This document shows, in pieces, positions 43,864 to 53,311 of a stretch of 64,000 nt of DNA. The stretch is from an uncultured Flavobacteriaceae bacterium (lineage in GTDB: Bacteria > Bacteroidota > Bacteroidia > Flavobacteriales > Flavobacteriaceae): the NCBI GenBank assembly GCA_947502975.1, contig CANNBV010000003.1, positions 496,001-560,000 on the forward strand. Direction: 5' to 3'. Position numbers and translations under genes: made by a program. Position 1 is the first letter of the stretch. Every line of letters begins with the position of its first letter. Below the pieces are notes generated by a model. The model was not told where the DNA came from. It did no database searches and saw only the letters and a program-made list of their open reading frames with translations.

Positions 43864-46800
43864 TTAATCTTCTTTTTTAGAGGATTTTACTGTGATAAAA
43901 CTTGGGAGTGCTTCAGCTTCGTTTTCTTTAGTATTTTCTGTAGGAGTCGCTTTTGGTTTTGGTTTCTTTTTAAATAAGTTTCGTATTAATTCTTTAAAGG
44001 TATCGAAATCTACATTATATGACAAACCAAGCCCCTGTGTATATCCAATATTTTGACCAAAACTTTGAATATTATTTTCTCTATTGAATACTTTAGCAGA
44101 TAAGGTTCCGTCTTCATTTAATAAAAAATTAATTTCCAAATCTCCTGCAACAACAGTCTGTGTTTCACCGGCACCACCTACAGGAACACCAACACTCCCG
44201 TTAAAAAAGACTTTATCATTAATTTGGGTTTGAAATGTAGCTACTACTCTATCATCTGTTTGATAATCAGGTCTATTCTGGCCTGCTTCATAATTAAATC
44301 CAAAATTAATTTTACCATCTTCACTTGTGAAAATACCATTTACGATACCATTTAATCGCTCTGCTATTGTTCCTGAAACATTCAGTTCTCCAGAACCTCT
44401 ATTTTGGAATGAGCCACCTGTTGCTAGGAAATACAAGGCTTGATCACTTCGCTCTGCTTCACTCTCTAAGCGATACTGTAGCTCAGATCTTATTGTTGAA
44501 TTAACTGTTGGAAATTCAAAATCAAAACTAGGTTGAGGTCGTTCTAAATCGCCATTCAGCGTGATATTCAATTCTACAGGAATACTTCTATTTATTGGAT
44601 TATCTAAAAGTGGTGATGGATTGGTTTGTGTTGTATAAGTTGCCAACATGTTAATCTGCGCTTTTAATGGGTCTCCTTCCCAAGCAACAGTTCCACCAGG
44701 TTGCACAGTAAATTGCTTTTGAACTAAACCGCCATAAGCAAAATTATAAACACCTTCAAACACTGAGAAATCACCCCACATATCAAACTTTCCATTTGTG
44801 TTGATTTCAACTAAAAGACCACCAACACCTCTACCTTTTAGTGCATGCCCAGTTTCTTTATTTATAATAATTTCTAATTCTGCATCTTGAGTTACATCAA
44901 GGTCAAACGCTAATTCTAAACCTTCAACATCTTCTAAAACAAAAGCCTCTCCATTATCTCTAGCTTGCTTTTGCTCTGGTGTTATAAAGTGTATAAACGA
45001 GTTGTCTCCAAAAGATTCTGTATCACTTAAAGGAATTTTAAATACAGTACCAGGTTTCGTTTCTCCTACCACGCTAATTACTAACTCTTCAGTGGGACCA
45101 AAAATACTAGCTGTACCTCCAACAAATCCAGTTCCATAATACAAAGACTCTTCTGTTTCTTGTGTGTCTAAAACTAGCAACCTACCTGTTGAAAGTCCTA
45201 AATCTAATCTCCAATCTGATAAATTAATATGGCTCAATTTTCCATTTAATCTTGCTGTAGAATTATACTTAGTATCGGTGAGTAAAATATCTTGGAACAA
45301 AAAGCTTTGATTTTCCAAACCTACCTCTGCATTGTTATTAAATTTATAGTCTACATTTAGATAGGGTATGGTAAAGCCTCCCCCATCAATATTAAGCTGT
45401 CCTACAATATCAGGACGTATTAAATCACCTATAATATTTGCTTCACCAGTAGCCTCTCCTCGAATATTAGATAAAACCCCTGATAGTAGCGGGTTTAAAG
45501 GACTCAAATTAAATCTATCAAATTCTAAATCAACATCAATTTTCGTATTATTCCTCCTAACACTTATATCTCCAATTGCTGTAAAAGTGCTCTTTACATC
45601 ATCAATTATACTCACGTCTACATTGTAGTTTGATAAATCTTCATTACCCACAATTTGAGCATTAAAATCTCCAAGCGGAAAATCATTCACCTTAAAATTA
45701 TCAATAACTACAGTCGAATTTGGTAAATACCCTCCATTTTTTTGTAAAATATCTAATTTTCCATTAACTCTACCTTCTATTGATAAACTATCAATATCTG
45801 GGGTAATTTTAGAAAGCAATACATTCTTAAACTTTAGTTTTAAATCTTTTTCGGTGGAATCCTTTATAAATCCAGATAAAGTTACTTCTTCGGTACCATG
45901 ATTCATATTTAACCTATCAATTTCAATAGACGATAAATCTTTATTAAATGATATTTTATTGAACCTATCATCGCTTCCATTAATAAACCATTTGTAATCT
46001 TTTACAGTTACATCAGACGTTTTAAAACCTATGACAGAATTATTCTCTTCGTTTATCGTGTGATAAAAACTAAGGTTAAACTTATCATTATTTCGTTTTC
46101 CTCCAGAAAACTCAGAACGCATAAATAGTGTATCATTTACTGTAACATTAATTAAGCTAAACTTTGATGCATTATAATATTTAGTATTAACACTATCAAC
46201 CTCAACATATGTATTAAATAATGGATTGCTATTATCTACTTGAAGTTCAATACCCTTAACGAAATTATTCAATAATTTAATCTCGGGGGATTTAAAAGTA
46301 AGTTTGAATTTATCTGCTTCACTTTGTATGCTACCACGTATAAATGTATTTTTACCAAATTTTAATTCTGGATATAATACCTCTACAATTTTATTATAAA
46401 TTTTAAAATTGAAATCAATTCTTTGATTTTCTGCTACGTTGTGAGGTTTGTAATTGGTATAAATATTCCCAACAGAATTTTCTAAGAGTTTTACAACATC
46501 TCTTACTGTAAACTCTCCACTTATACCACCTTCGATAATATCTGGAGAATCAATATCTACAAATCGAGTTTCACCTTGAAAACGAGATGAAATCTTAAAA
46601 CTTTTAAAGCTATAAACATCATGCTCATTCATATATGATGTATTTCTAAAAGTTATTCTACCGTAAGCATCATCAAAACTACTACTGTTCATATTCATAT
46701 TTACAGTACTCTTAAAAATGGAAATACTATCCTTTTTTACAAAGTTGAGTTTATTAAGGTCTGCATAATCTACTTCAGCCTCAAAATCGTATTTATTTAT

Positions 46801-48282
46801 CACTTCAGAATAGTCAACTAAACCATTAAATTTAAGTTTCAAGTTATCATCATTCACCAATAATATACCATCAAATATTTTATTTCTTATTTTTCCTGAA
46901 ACCTGTGTTTTATTGTAGTTGTAGTTATTATAATTTAATTGATACACATCGCCTTTTATTTCAGTATCAATCGTTTCAGCCAAAAACCCTTTACCATTCA
47001 CATCCATATCTAAAGACACTTGACCAACCTTTGGGTCATCTATAAAAGTACCTAAATTGAAAGTATCTAAAACTATTCTCCCTTTATATGATGCATTATC
47101 AATATCATTGATTTTAGTGATGTGTAGATCAGAATTCACAAATCCAAGTTCTGTATTCATTTTTATGTTAGCATCAACTTCTGATGCTGTAACTTGGGAA
47201 TTCCCAGTAATTTTAAATTTGCCCAACCTATCAAAAGAAGACGGTATTGCAGCCCCCAAAACATTAGGCAAAAGCGCTTTTAAATCTTTATATGTTGATG
47301 TAAGATTTGTAAATTCTCCATCCATTAAAAAATCATTTGTCGCTTTACTAAACAGGTTTTTAAACACAATATCTCCATAAACCAGAGTATTGCTACTTGT
47401 GTTAAGTTTTAAATCTTTTGCATATAAATCATTGAGGGTTCCCAAAAGCTCAACACTAAATTTAGTTTGTTGGTTTTGCCCAAACTCATCATAAAATGTA
47501 TTTAATTCATCCATTAAAACATTGGAGTCCTTAAATGATGCTTCCAATACAACCTTATCTGTAAAGTACTGTAAATCTTCTCTTTTATAATAGAATTTAA
47601 GATCACCTTTTAAGACTGATTTTTCGGTTTTTATTTCAAGTTTATTAAAAGTCATACTAGACAAGGTGTACTTGAAATTGGTCATTAAATTATTTACCTT
47701 AACACCTCTACTGTCTTGAAACGACAATGTATTAATACGAGTACTCACATCGCTGCCGCTTATTAAAAAGTTGGTGGCATTAATATTTAAATCATTAAAC
47801 TCTAAAACTTTAGTAGTTTCCCGATTTTCATCTAAAAGTCTAAACGTACTGTCATAAATGGATACATCACTAGAAGATAACAAAAAACTTCCATCGCCTT
47901 TAGTAGGATTATCTCCCTCTAATTTTGCAACAAAAATATCAAGATTAGTATCTTTATAGCCTTCGTAGGTCTTAATATTCAATATTAAATCCATGATGTC
48001 AACATCTCCAAAAACCAATTGACCATTAATTAAATTTGAAAAACTTAAAATTGAGGTATTGAGTTCTTGTATGCTTATAAGTGTATCTTGTTTAAAATCT
48101 TCAACATAAATATTCTTAAGTTCAACATCTCCATTAAACTGAAGTCCTACTTTTTCAATATTAATATTGGTTTTAAAATCTTCGTTTAAGCGCTTAGTAG
48201 CATAATTACCTAAACTGGTTTGCACAGAAGGAATGGAAAGAATAAGCACCAAAATAATAAAGAGCAACACTAATATTGCCAC
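43864..48282 (-). CDS. tamB: TamB-like translocation and assembly protein
   Basis: A 1472-aa protein: an N-terminal membrane anchor (AILVLLFIILVLILSIPSV), a very long beta-taco/beta-helix body with AsmA-like repeats, and the C-terminal TamB (DUF490) domain (about 1050-1420: LLVEINTNGKFDMWGDFSVF; FTVQPGGTVAWEGDPLKAQI; GNIGYTQGLGLSYN-like end). TamB spans the envelope and is thought to move phospholipids to, or help assemble proteins in, the outer membrane. The start codon is GTG at 48282. The frame continues upstream with codons for YQYVIKKVLKILYKV after a stop, and no ATG, GTG or TTG is there, so basic residues normally before the anchor would be lost unless a rare start is used. Divergent from tsaD. 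Confidence 0.9.
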   Translation of the reverse strand: MAILVLLFIILVLILSIPSVQTSLGNYATKRLNEDFKTNINIEKVGLQFNGDVELKNIYVEDFKQDTLISIQELNTSILSFSNLINGQLVFGDVDIMDLILNIKTYEGYKDTNLDIFVAKLEGDNPTKGDGSFLLSSSDVSIYDSTFRLLDENRETTKVLEFNDLNINATNFLISGSDVSTRINTLSFQDSRGVKVNNLMTNFKYTLSSMTFNKLEIKTEKSVLKGDLKFYYKREDLQYFTDKVVLEASFKDSNVLMDELNTFYDEFGQNQQTKFSVELLGTLNDLYAKDLKLNTSSNTLVYGDIVFKNLFSKATNDFLMDGEFTNLTSTYKDLKALLPNVLGAAIPSSFDRLGKFKITGNSQVTASEVDANIKMNTELGFVNSDLHITKINDIDNASYKGRIVLDTFNLGTFIDDPKVGQVSLDMDVNGKGFLAETIDTEIKGDVYQLNYNNYNYNKTQVSGKIRNKIFDGILLVNDDNLKLKFNGLVDYSEVINKYDFEAEVDYADLNKLNFVKKDSISIFKSTVNMNMNSSSFDDAYGRITFRNTSYMNEHDVYSFKSFKISSRFQGETRFVDIDSPDIIEGGISGEFTVRDVVKLLENSVGNIYTNYKPHNVAENQRIDFNFKIYNKIVEVLYPELKFGKNTFIRGSIQSEADKFKLTFKSPEIKLLNNFVKGIELQVDNSNPLFNTYVEVDSVNTKYYNASKFSLINVTVNDTLFMRSEFSGGKRNNDKFNLSFYHTINEENNSVIGFKTSDVTVKDYKWFINGSDDRFNKISFNKDLSSIEIDRLNMNHGTEEVTLSGFIKDSTEKDLKLKFKNVLLSKITPDIDSLSIEGRVNGKLDILQKNGGYLPNSTVVIDNFKVNDFPLGDFNAQIVGNEDLSNYNVDVSIIDDVKSTFTAIGDISVRRNNTKIDVDLEFDRFNLSPLNPLLSGVLSNIRGEATGEANIIGDLIRPDIVGQLNIDGGGFTIPYLNVDYKFNNNAEVGLENQSFLFQDILLTDTKYNSTARLNGKLSHINLSDWRLDLGLSTGRLLVLDTQETEESLYYGTGFVGGTASIFGPTEELVISVVGETKPGTVFKIPLSDTESFGDNSFIHFITPEQKQARDNGEAFVLEDVEGLELAFDLDVTQDAELEIIINKETGHALKGRGVGGLLVEINTNGKFDMWGDFSVFEGVYNFAYGGLVQKQFTVQPGGTVAWEGDPLKAQINMLATYTTQTNPSPLLDNPINRSIPVELNITLNGDLERPQPSFDFEFPTVNSTIRSELQYRLESEAERSDQALYFLATGGSFQNRGSGELNVSGTIAERLNGIVNGIFTSEDGKINFGFNYEAGQNRPDYQTDDRVVATFQTQINDKVFFNGSVGVPVGGAGETQTVVAGDLEINFLLNEDGTLSAKVFNRENNIQSFGQNIGYTQGLGLSYNVDFDTFKELIRNLFKKKPKPKATPTENTKENEAEALPSFITVKSSKKED

Positions 48283-48468
48283 AACTTTATATAATATTTT
48301 AAGTACTTTTTTAATAACGTATTGGTATTAATCCTTTCATATATAAACACAAAACTTAGGATAATTAACAATGAAATAATGCCTAGTTTTGTAATTACGA
48401 AATTATAGAGGAAAACGGATGTTTAACTTGTTTTCAAAATTAACAATTATTGTGCCTAATATTGACTA

Positions 48469-49491
48469 ATGGCTAAACAAAATATTTTTATCCTTGGTAT
48501 AGAGTCTTCATGCGATGATACTTCAGCTGCTATTATTCAAAACGGTACTGTTTTAAGCAATGTTGTTGCTAGCCAAAAAATACACGAAGCATATGGTGGT
48601 GTGGTACCAGAATTAGCCTCTAGGGCACATCAACAAAATATTGTACCCGTTGTAGATCAAGCATTAAAAAAAGCTGGAGTAACAAAAAACCAATTAAGCG
48701 CCATTGCATTTACAAGAGGCCCTGGATTGATGGGAAGTTTATTAGTGGGTACTTCTTTTGCAAAATCCTTAGCTTATGGCTTAAACATCCCTTTAATTGA
48801 TGTTAACCATATGCAAGCTCATATTTTAGCACATTTCATTGAAGAAACTGATTTTAAAAAACCGCCATTTCCGTTTTTAGCGATGACAATCTCTGGTGGA
48901 CATACGCAAATAGTAAAAGTTGATAATTATTTTGACATGACCGTAATTGGCGAAACTATTGATGATGCTGTAGGTGAAGCCTATGACAAAAGCGGAAAGA
49001 TTCTCGGATTAGGCTATCCCGCAGGTCCAGAAATTGATAAACGTGCGCAATTGGGCAACCCAAAAGCATTTCAGTTTACAAAACCACGTGTGGATGGTTT
49101 AAACTTTAGTTTTTCAGGTTTGAAGACTGCTATTTTGTACTTTGTTCAAAAACAAACTAAGGCAAACCCTAAGTTTATCGAGGATAACCTTAATGATATT
49201 TGTGCTTCAATTCAGTATACTATTATTGGTATTTTGATTGATAAATTGAAAAAAGCTACAAAAGAAACTGGCATTAAACATATTGCCATTGGCGGTGGTG
49301 TTTCTGCTAATTCTGGGATTAGAAAAGCATTGAAAGATGGCGAACAAAAATTTGGGTGGACTACATATATTCCAAAATTTGAATATACTACAGATAATGC
49401 TGCTATGATTGCCATCGTGGGGTATTTAAAGTTTTTAGAAGATGATTTTGCTGAGCAAGATGTGATGGCTTCTGCGCGTTTGAAGATTTGA
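48469..49491 (+). CDS. tsaD: tRNA N6-adenosine threonylcarbamoyltransferase TsaD
   Basis: A 340-aa ASKHA-fold protein that transfers the threonylcarbamoyl group to A37 of tRNAs reading ANN codons, together with TsaB and TsaE. Motifs: FILGIESSCDDTSAAII, GGVVPELASRAHQQNIVPV, FTRGPGLMGSLLVG, the metal-binding NHMQAHILAHF and the C-terminal TTDNAAMIAIVGY. Length is typical. It stands alone, divergent from TamB; a TAGTTTTG motif lies at 48384-48391 but lacks a clear -33 partner. Confidence 0.97.
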   Translation: MAKQNIFILGIESSCDDTSAAIIQNGTVLSNVVASQKIHEAYGGVVPELASRAHQQNIVPVVDQALKKAGVTKNQLSAIAFTRGPGLMGSLLVGTSFAKSLAYGLNIPLIDVNHMQAHILAHFIEETDFKKPPFPFLAMTISGGHTQIVKVDNYFDMTVIGETIDDAVGEAYDKSGKILGLGYPAGPEIDKRAQLGNPKAFQFTKPRVDGLNFSFSGLKTAILYFVQKQTKANPKFIEDNLNDICASIQYTIIGILIDKLKKATKETGIKHIAIGGGVSANSGIRKALKDGEQKFGWTTYIPKFEYTTDNAAMIAIVGYLKFLEDDFAEQDVMASARLKI

Positions 49492-49553
49492 AAATAAGTT
49501 GTAAACAATAAATTCTTAAAAACTTCTTACCAATGGAAATATATGCCATAGTT

Positions 49554-49585
49554 TAAAATTTAAATTTGAAAAAATTTAAATTTTA
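49554..49585. promoter_or_regulatory. AT-only 14-bp hairpin with GAAA loop just before the parvulin start
   Basis: TAAAATTTAAATTT / AAATTTAAATTTTA, a perfect 14-bp stem with a GAAA tetraloop. It ends four bases before ATG 49590. It could be a terminator for tsaD (though the T run after it is very short), or a leader hairpin that hides or shapes the translation start of the parvulin gene. A TAAATTTG promoter-like motif sits within the first arm and loop (49561-49568). Confidence 0.8.
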
Positions 49586-49589
49586 TCAC

Positions 49590-50228
49590 ATGAAACAATA
49601 CCTACTAATTTTCATTTTCTCTTTGTCATCAGTAATGTTAAGCGCCCAAACCAGTGCCGAAGAAACTCTTGCTAGCATTGAAACCCAAGAACAGGCAAAA
49701 CAATTTGTTAAAGACAAATATGCTTTTAATAGTAAAATATTCGTTTTTAATGAAGCAAAACATAAAACCCAATTAGCTAAACGTTTGTTTAAACTAGAAA
49801 AGGGTCAATTAACATCTGAAAAAGATGCATACGAAAAAACACTGTACAAAATTATCGATAAAACTATCAAGTCATATCATCGCGTTTCATATATCTTTTT
49901 TGATGGTAACAAACAAGACTTAAAAAGTATTAATGGTTTAAGAGAAACGTTAATTAAAAAATACAACAGCGGTATACCCTTTAATGAACTAGCAAACCAT
50001 TACTCTACTGACACTAATGCAAGCAAAGGTGGAGATACAGGTTGGTTTACAGCTGGTAAGATTAATTCAGATTTTGAGATTGCTGTGATGTCAGACCATC
50101 ACGCTTTAAATGATATTTATAGTTTTGATATGCCTTCCCAAAACGCGTATTATTTAGTTTTAAAGACGTTTGAACCAAAAAAGCTTACCGAAATTAAAGT
50201 TTTGAAAATTGTTGAACCTTTAGACTAA
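49590..50228 (+). CDS. Parvulin-type peptidyl-prolyl isomerase, exported
   Basis: ATG 49590 gives 212 aa with a signal peptide (MKQYLLIFIFSLSSVMLSAQ); a TTG at 49566 would add eight residues encoded by the hairpin and is unlikely. The parvulin (PpiC/rotamase) domain lies about residues 90-205: YHRVSYIFFDGNKQDLKSI, YNSGIPFNELANHYSTDTNASKGGDTGWF, and SQNAYYLVLKTFEPKK. It should assist folding of outer-membrane or secreted proteins in the periplasm. Its stop overlaps the rsmE ATG by one base, so the two are co-transcribed. Confidence 0.9.
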   Translation: MKQYLLIFIFSLSSVMLSAQTSAEETLASIETQEQAKQFVKDKYAFNSKIFVFNEAKHKTQLAKRLFKLEKGQLTSEKDAYEKTLYKIIDKTIKSYHRVSYIFFDGNKQDLKSINGLRETLIKKYNSGIPFNELANHYSTDTNASKGGDTGWFTAGKINSDFEIAVMSDHHALNDIYSFDMPSQNAYYLVLKTFEPKKLTEIKVLKIVEPLD

Positions 50229-50935
50229 TGCAACTTTTTTATAGCTCAGATATCACAAATGATTCGAGTTCGTTTTCTTTTTCTAAAGAAGAAAGCAGAC
50301 ATATTGTAAAAGTATTGCGTAAATCTGTTGGAGATACTTTATATATCACCAATGGCAAAGGCTGGTTGTTTACTGCTGAAATTGAATTTGTTTCAACCAA
50401 TAAATGCACTGCTAAAATTGTTTCAAAAGAACAACAAGAAAAGCGCAGTTACAACTTACATTTAGCGGTTGCGCCAACTAAAATGAATGACCGCTACGAA
50501 TGGTTTTTAGAAAAAGCTACGGAGATTGGGATTGATAGTATCACGCCTATTATTTGTGATCACAGCGAACGTAAAGTCATTAAAACAGAACGTTTTGAGC
50601 GTATTTTACAGTCTGCCATGAAACAATCCTTGAATTGTTATTTACCAAAATTAAATGATGCTATAACCTTTAAAACATTTATCTCTCAACAGTTCGAAGG
50701 ACAATTATTCATAGCGCACTGCGAAGACACTGATAGAAAATCACTTAAAAACGAATTGCTCCCTAAAACAGGCATAACAATTCTTATTGGTCCAGAAGGT
50801 GATTTTAGTACCAAAGAAATAGAAGCTGCATTAGAACATAAGTTTACCCCTGTTACTCTAGGAAAAACTAGATTGCGCACTGAAACTGCAGCAATTGTAA
50901 CTTGTCATTCCGTAGCCTTTGTAAACGAATTATAG
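50228..50935 (+). CDS. rsmE: 16S rRNA (uracil-1498-N3)-methyltransferase
   Basis: A 235-aa SPOUT-fold methyltransferase that methylates U1498 in the decoding region of 16S rRNA. Features: N-terminal PUA-like part (FSFSKEESRHIVKVLRKSVG), LHLAVAPTKMNDRYEWFLEKATEIGID, SERKVIKTERFERILQSAMKQS, and the knotted SAM site LIGPEGDFSTKEIEAAL with LGKTRLRTETAAI at the end. Length and motifs are standard. ATG overlaps the preceding stop (TAATG), and its 3' end overlaps the opposing DUF1223 gene by six bases. Confidence 0.96.
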   Translation: MQLFYSSDITNDSSSFSFSKEESRHIVKVLRKSVGDTLYITNGKGWLFTAEIEFVSTNKCTAKIVSKEQQEKRSYNLHLAVAPTKMNDRYEWFLEKATEIGIDSITPIICDHSERKVIKTERFERILQSAMKQSLNCYLPKLNDAITFKTFISQQFEGQLFIAHCEDTDRKSLKNELLPKTGITILIGPEGDFSTKEIEAALEHKFTPVTLGKTRLRTETAAIVTCHSVAFVNEL

Positions 50936-51664
50936 AAACACCTGCGTTCCGCCTATAATATCTAAATTATCATTTTCGATCAATACAACTAAAGATAACT
51001 TATCAGTTTTTGTTGCTAGTTCAGGTATTGAAATACTAGACAAACCTTTTACTTCTTTTAATGTAACATAACGCTCTTCTATAACGATATTGGTATTTTT
51101 AAGAGTTCTATTCCTGTTTTCACCTCGCTTTACAATAGTCGTTCTCTCTTTTATAACTAAGGCTAGTCTTAAGCGTTTATCTGCTATATCACCTTTAATG
51201 TCATACTGAAAATTAATGGTATTATTTTCTGCATTTATATCTGAAATAGCAATATTATTAGACACAGGTTTTTTAAAATAATTTTTCAATTTAGAGTACA
51301 TCGTAGATTTATTAGAACCAACAAAATGTTCTTTACCATTAATAACTACCTGTGGTGTATAAATACTACTGCTATAAAATTTAGAACTATATGCTCTCTG
51401 CTTATCACTGAACTCGCTTTTACTAAACGGGTCTTTCCACCCTATATAATTCCAATAATCCACATGATACGATAACGATATCACTTTCTCTCCAAATTCA
51501 TTTTTAACTTTATCTACTAATACATCTGCTGGCGGGCAACTAGAACAACCTTGTGATGTAAACAATTCTAAAACTACTAAGCTATTATTTGAGGTGTTTT
51601 TTTTAGTTTGCGAGTGTCCGAATAGAAAAACAAACATAATAAGCGTTAAAAATATCTTTTGCAT
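50930..51664 (-). CDS. DUF1223 thioredoxin-like exported protein
   Basis: A 244-aa protein with a signal peptide (FLTLIMFVFLFGHSQ) and the DUF1223 hallmark VLELFTSQGCSSCPPADVLV, whose CSSC motif resembles a thioredoxin active site. Further family segments: SYHVDYWNYIGWKDPFS, YTPQVVINGKEHFVG. Probably a periplasmic thiol-disulfide protein; no substrate is known to me. It converges on rsmE with a six-base overlap, and its start is close to that of the divergent DUF4159 gene, about 27 bases away. Confidence 0.92.
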   Translation of the reverse strand: MQKIFLTLIMFVFLFGHSQTKKNTSNNSLVVLELFTSQGCSSCPPADVLVDKVKNEFGEKVISLSYHVDYWNYIGWKDPFSKSEFSDKQRAYSSKFYSSSIYTPQVVINGKEHFVGSNKSTMYSKLKNYFKKPVSNNIAISDINAENNTINFQYDIKGDIADKRLRLALVIKERTTIVKRGENRNRTLKNTNIVIEERYVTLKEVKGLSSISIPELATKTDKLSLVVLIENDNLDIIGGTQVFL

Positions 51665-51691
51665 CTCTTTTATTTTTTATTTTTGAAGTAT

Positions 51692-52360
51692 ATGAAAAGT
51701 AGTGGTCTTAAATCCAGAAAACTTACGGCAACGGTTCTATTTATTATGATTTTAACATGCTTTTGCTATTCGCAAGACCTTGCTGTTTTAAAATACAAAG
51801 GCGGAGGTGATTGGTATAGCAACCCAACTGCTTTACCTAATTTAATAACGTTTTGTAACGAGAACATCAAAACTAAAATTTCTAGTCAGCCACAAACTGT
51901 TGAAACAGGAAGCTCAGATATTTTTCAATATCCATTGCTACATATGACAGGACATGGTAATGTTTTTTTTAGTGAAGACGATGCCGAAAACTTACGTAAC
52001 TATTTGATTTCAGGAGGATTTCTACATATTGATGACAATTACGGTATGGCTCCTTTTTTAAAGAAGGAACTCAAAAAAGTATTTCCTAACACAGATATGG
52101 TAGAAGTACCAACAAACCATCCAATTTTCAGTATTAAGTATAAATTTCCGAACGGATTACCTAAAATACATGAGCATGATGGCAAACGCCCACAAGCATT
52201 AGGTGTTTTTCATGAAGACCGACTCGTATTACTTTTTACGTTTGAAAGCGATTTAGGTGATGGCTGGGAAGATCCCGAGGTGCATAACGATCCTGAAGAT
52301 GTCCGTCTAAAAGCATTGAAAATGGGTGCTAATATTGTGAAATATGCTTTTGAGAATTAA
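51692..52360 (+). CDS. DUF4159 exported protein
   Basis: Start taken at ATG 51692 (222 aa); the longer frame from 51659 overlaps the divergent DUF1223 gene. A signal-like segment (LTATVLFIMILTCFCYSQ) is followed by one domain with ALLKYKGGGDWY-like opening (LAVLKYKGGGDWYSNPTAL), a glutamine-amidotransferase-like fold region (LLHMTGHGNVFFSEDDAENL; GGFLHIDDNYGMAPF) and the end GDGWEDPEVHNDPEDVRLKAL. This is DUF4159, common in Bacteroidota and often found near gliding or transport genes. Function is not established. Confidence 0.9.
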   Translation: MKSSGLKSRKLTATVLFIMILTCFCYSQDLAVLKYKGGGDWYSNPTALPNLITFCNENIKTKISSQPQTVETGSSDIFQYPLLHMTGHGNVFFSEDDAENLRNYLISGGFLHIDDNYGMAPFLKKELKKVFPNTDMVEVPTNHPIFSIKYKFPNGLPKIHEHDGKRPQALGVFHEDRLVLLFTFESDLGDGWEDPEVHNDPEDVRLKALKMGANIVKYAFEN

Positions 52361-52375
52361 TCAGTATTTTTGAAT

Positions 52376-52582
52376 ATGAAACAGTTTAAATTATATCATA
52401 AAATATTTGCATTAGTAATTGCTCTATTTTTTGTTTTTAATTCAATGTCTCAAATAAATAGTCATTCTTATACTACTGGATTCTCAAATGTTCATCAATA
52501 CTGTCCTGATGGAATTACTTGCTGTTTTGGTATTCCAACACACATGAGCTATGGATGTGGTAAAGCTTTTCATTTAGATTAG
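52376..52582 (+). CDS. Small exported cysteine-containing peptide, unrecognised
   Basis: A 68-residue ORF from ATG 52376 (a TTG at 52370 is less likely). It has a clear signal peptide (KIFALVIALFFVFNSMSQ) and a mature part of about 43 residues with four cysteines (QYCPDGITCCFGIPT; SYGCGKAF). I do not recognise a family. The start is 15 bases after the DUF4159 stop and the next small ORF starts 13 bases on, so the three may be one transcript. The signal peptide and compact cysteines argue that it is real, but function is unknown. Confidence 0.6.
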   Translation: MKQFKLYHKIFALVIALFFVFNSMSQINSHSYTTGFSNVHQYCPDGITCCFGIPTHMSYGCGKAFHLD

Positions 52583-52595
52583 TAATTTCTAAATA

Positions 52596-52772
52596 ATGAA
52601 AGACCTTTTAATAATGTTTGTTGAATTCTTTTTTGAGGTTGATTCAAATAATGATTACTCTCCTAAAAAATTACTTAAAGTAGTTCTAAAAATCTTACTT
52701 ATTATTATAATTTTAATAATTATCCTATACTTTATGTTAGGGAACAGTGAATCTATTACTATTTCACGATAA
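52596..52772 (+). CDS. Small single-helix membrane protein, unrecognised
   Basis: A 58-residue ORF, ATG 52596 to TAA 52770-52772. It has a polar N-terminal half (EVDSNNDYSPKKLL) followed by one hydrophobic helix (KVVLKILLIIIILIIILYFML) and a short tail (GNSESITISR). The charged residues before the helix predict the N-terminus inside. No family is recognised. It follows the small cysteine peptide by 13 bases. Small ORFs of AT-rich DNA often look hydrophobic, so confidence is moderate. Confidence 0.5.
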   Translation: MKDLLIMFVEFFFEVDSNNDYSPKKLLKVVLKILLIIIILIIILYFMLGNSESITISR

Positions 52773-52791
52773 AGTTAAATAGCAGCTAACA

Positions 52792-53292
52792 ATGCAACTC
52801 ACCCACTACAATACCAGCTTCAAAAAACAAAAATTCCCAATCGTATTAGTTTGTGATAATGTTGCTAATGCACCTAATGTTGGTAGTATCTTTAGAGTTT
52901 CTGATGCTTTCGGAATTGAACAACTTATCCTTTGCGGAGAAAACATCCCTTTAGGCAGAAAGATGACAAAAACGTCGAGAGCTACTGAAAAAATGGTAAA
53001 CTTTAAATTAGAGACATCGGCTTCAGAAGCTGTGAAAACATTAAAAAATAAGGGCTACAACATCATCTCATTAGAAATCACAACTGATAGTAAGCCAATT
53101 CACCAACATAGCTTTTCAAAAGAAAAACCAATAGCTTTGATTGTTGGTGATGAGAATTTTGGTGTTTCTGAGGCTATTCTAAACCTATCAGATGTTGTGC
53201 TTCACATACCAATGTTTGGGCAAAACAGCAGTATGAATGTAGTACAAGCTACTAATATCGCACTTTACGAAATTACTAAGCAATTGTCGTAA
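52792..53292 (+). CDS. TrmH/SpoU-family RNA methyltransferase
   Basis: A 166-aa cytoplasmic SPOUT methyltransferase. Motif 1 is VLVCDNVANAPNVGSIFRVSDAFG, motif 2 ALIVGDENFGVSE, and motif 3 HIPMFGQNSSMNVVQATNIAL, the full TrmH set. It lacks the N-terminal substrate-binding domain of RlmB-type enzymes. The RNA target (tRNA or rRNA 2'-O-ribose) cannot be told from the sequence. It is followed 19 bases later by the permease gene. Confidence 0.94.
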   Translation: MQLTHYNTSFKKQKFPIVLVCDNVANAPNVGSIFRVSDAFGIEQLILCGENIPLGRKMTKTSRATEKMVNFKLETSASEAVKTLKNKGYNIISLEITTDSKPIHQHSFSKEKPIALIVGDENFGVSEAILNLSDVVLHIPMFGQNSSMNVVQATNIALYEITKQLS

Positions 53293-53311
53293 ATCTTTAT
53301 ATATTTACTAC

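Noticed and set aside
48384-48391. TAGTTTTG as the tsaD promoter
   Set aside because: It fits the -7 consensus but no TTG lies about 20 bases upstream, and such octamers are frequent in AT-rich DNA.
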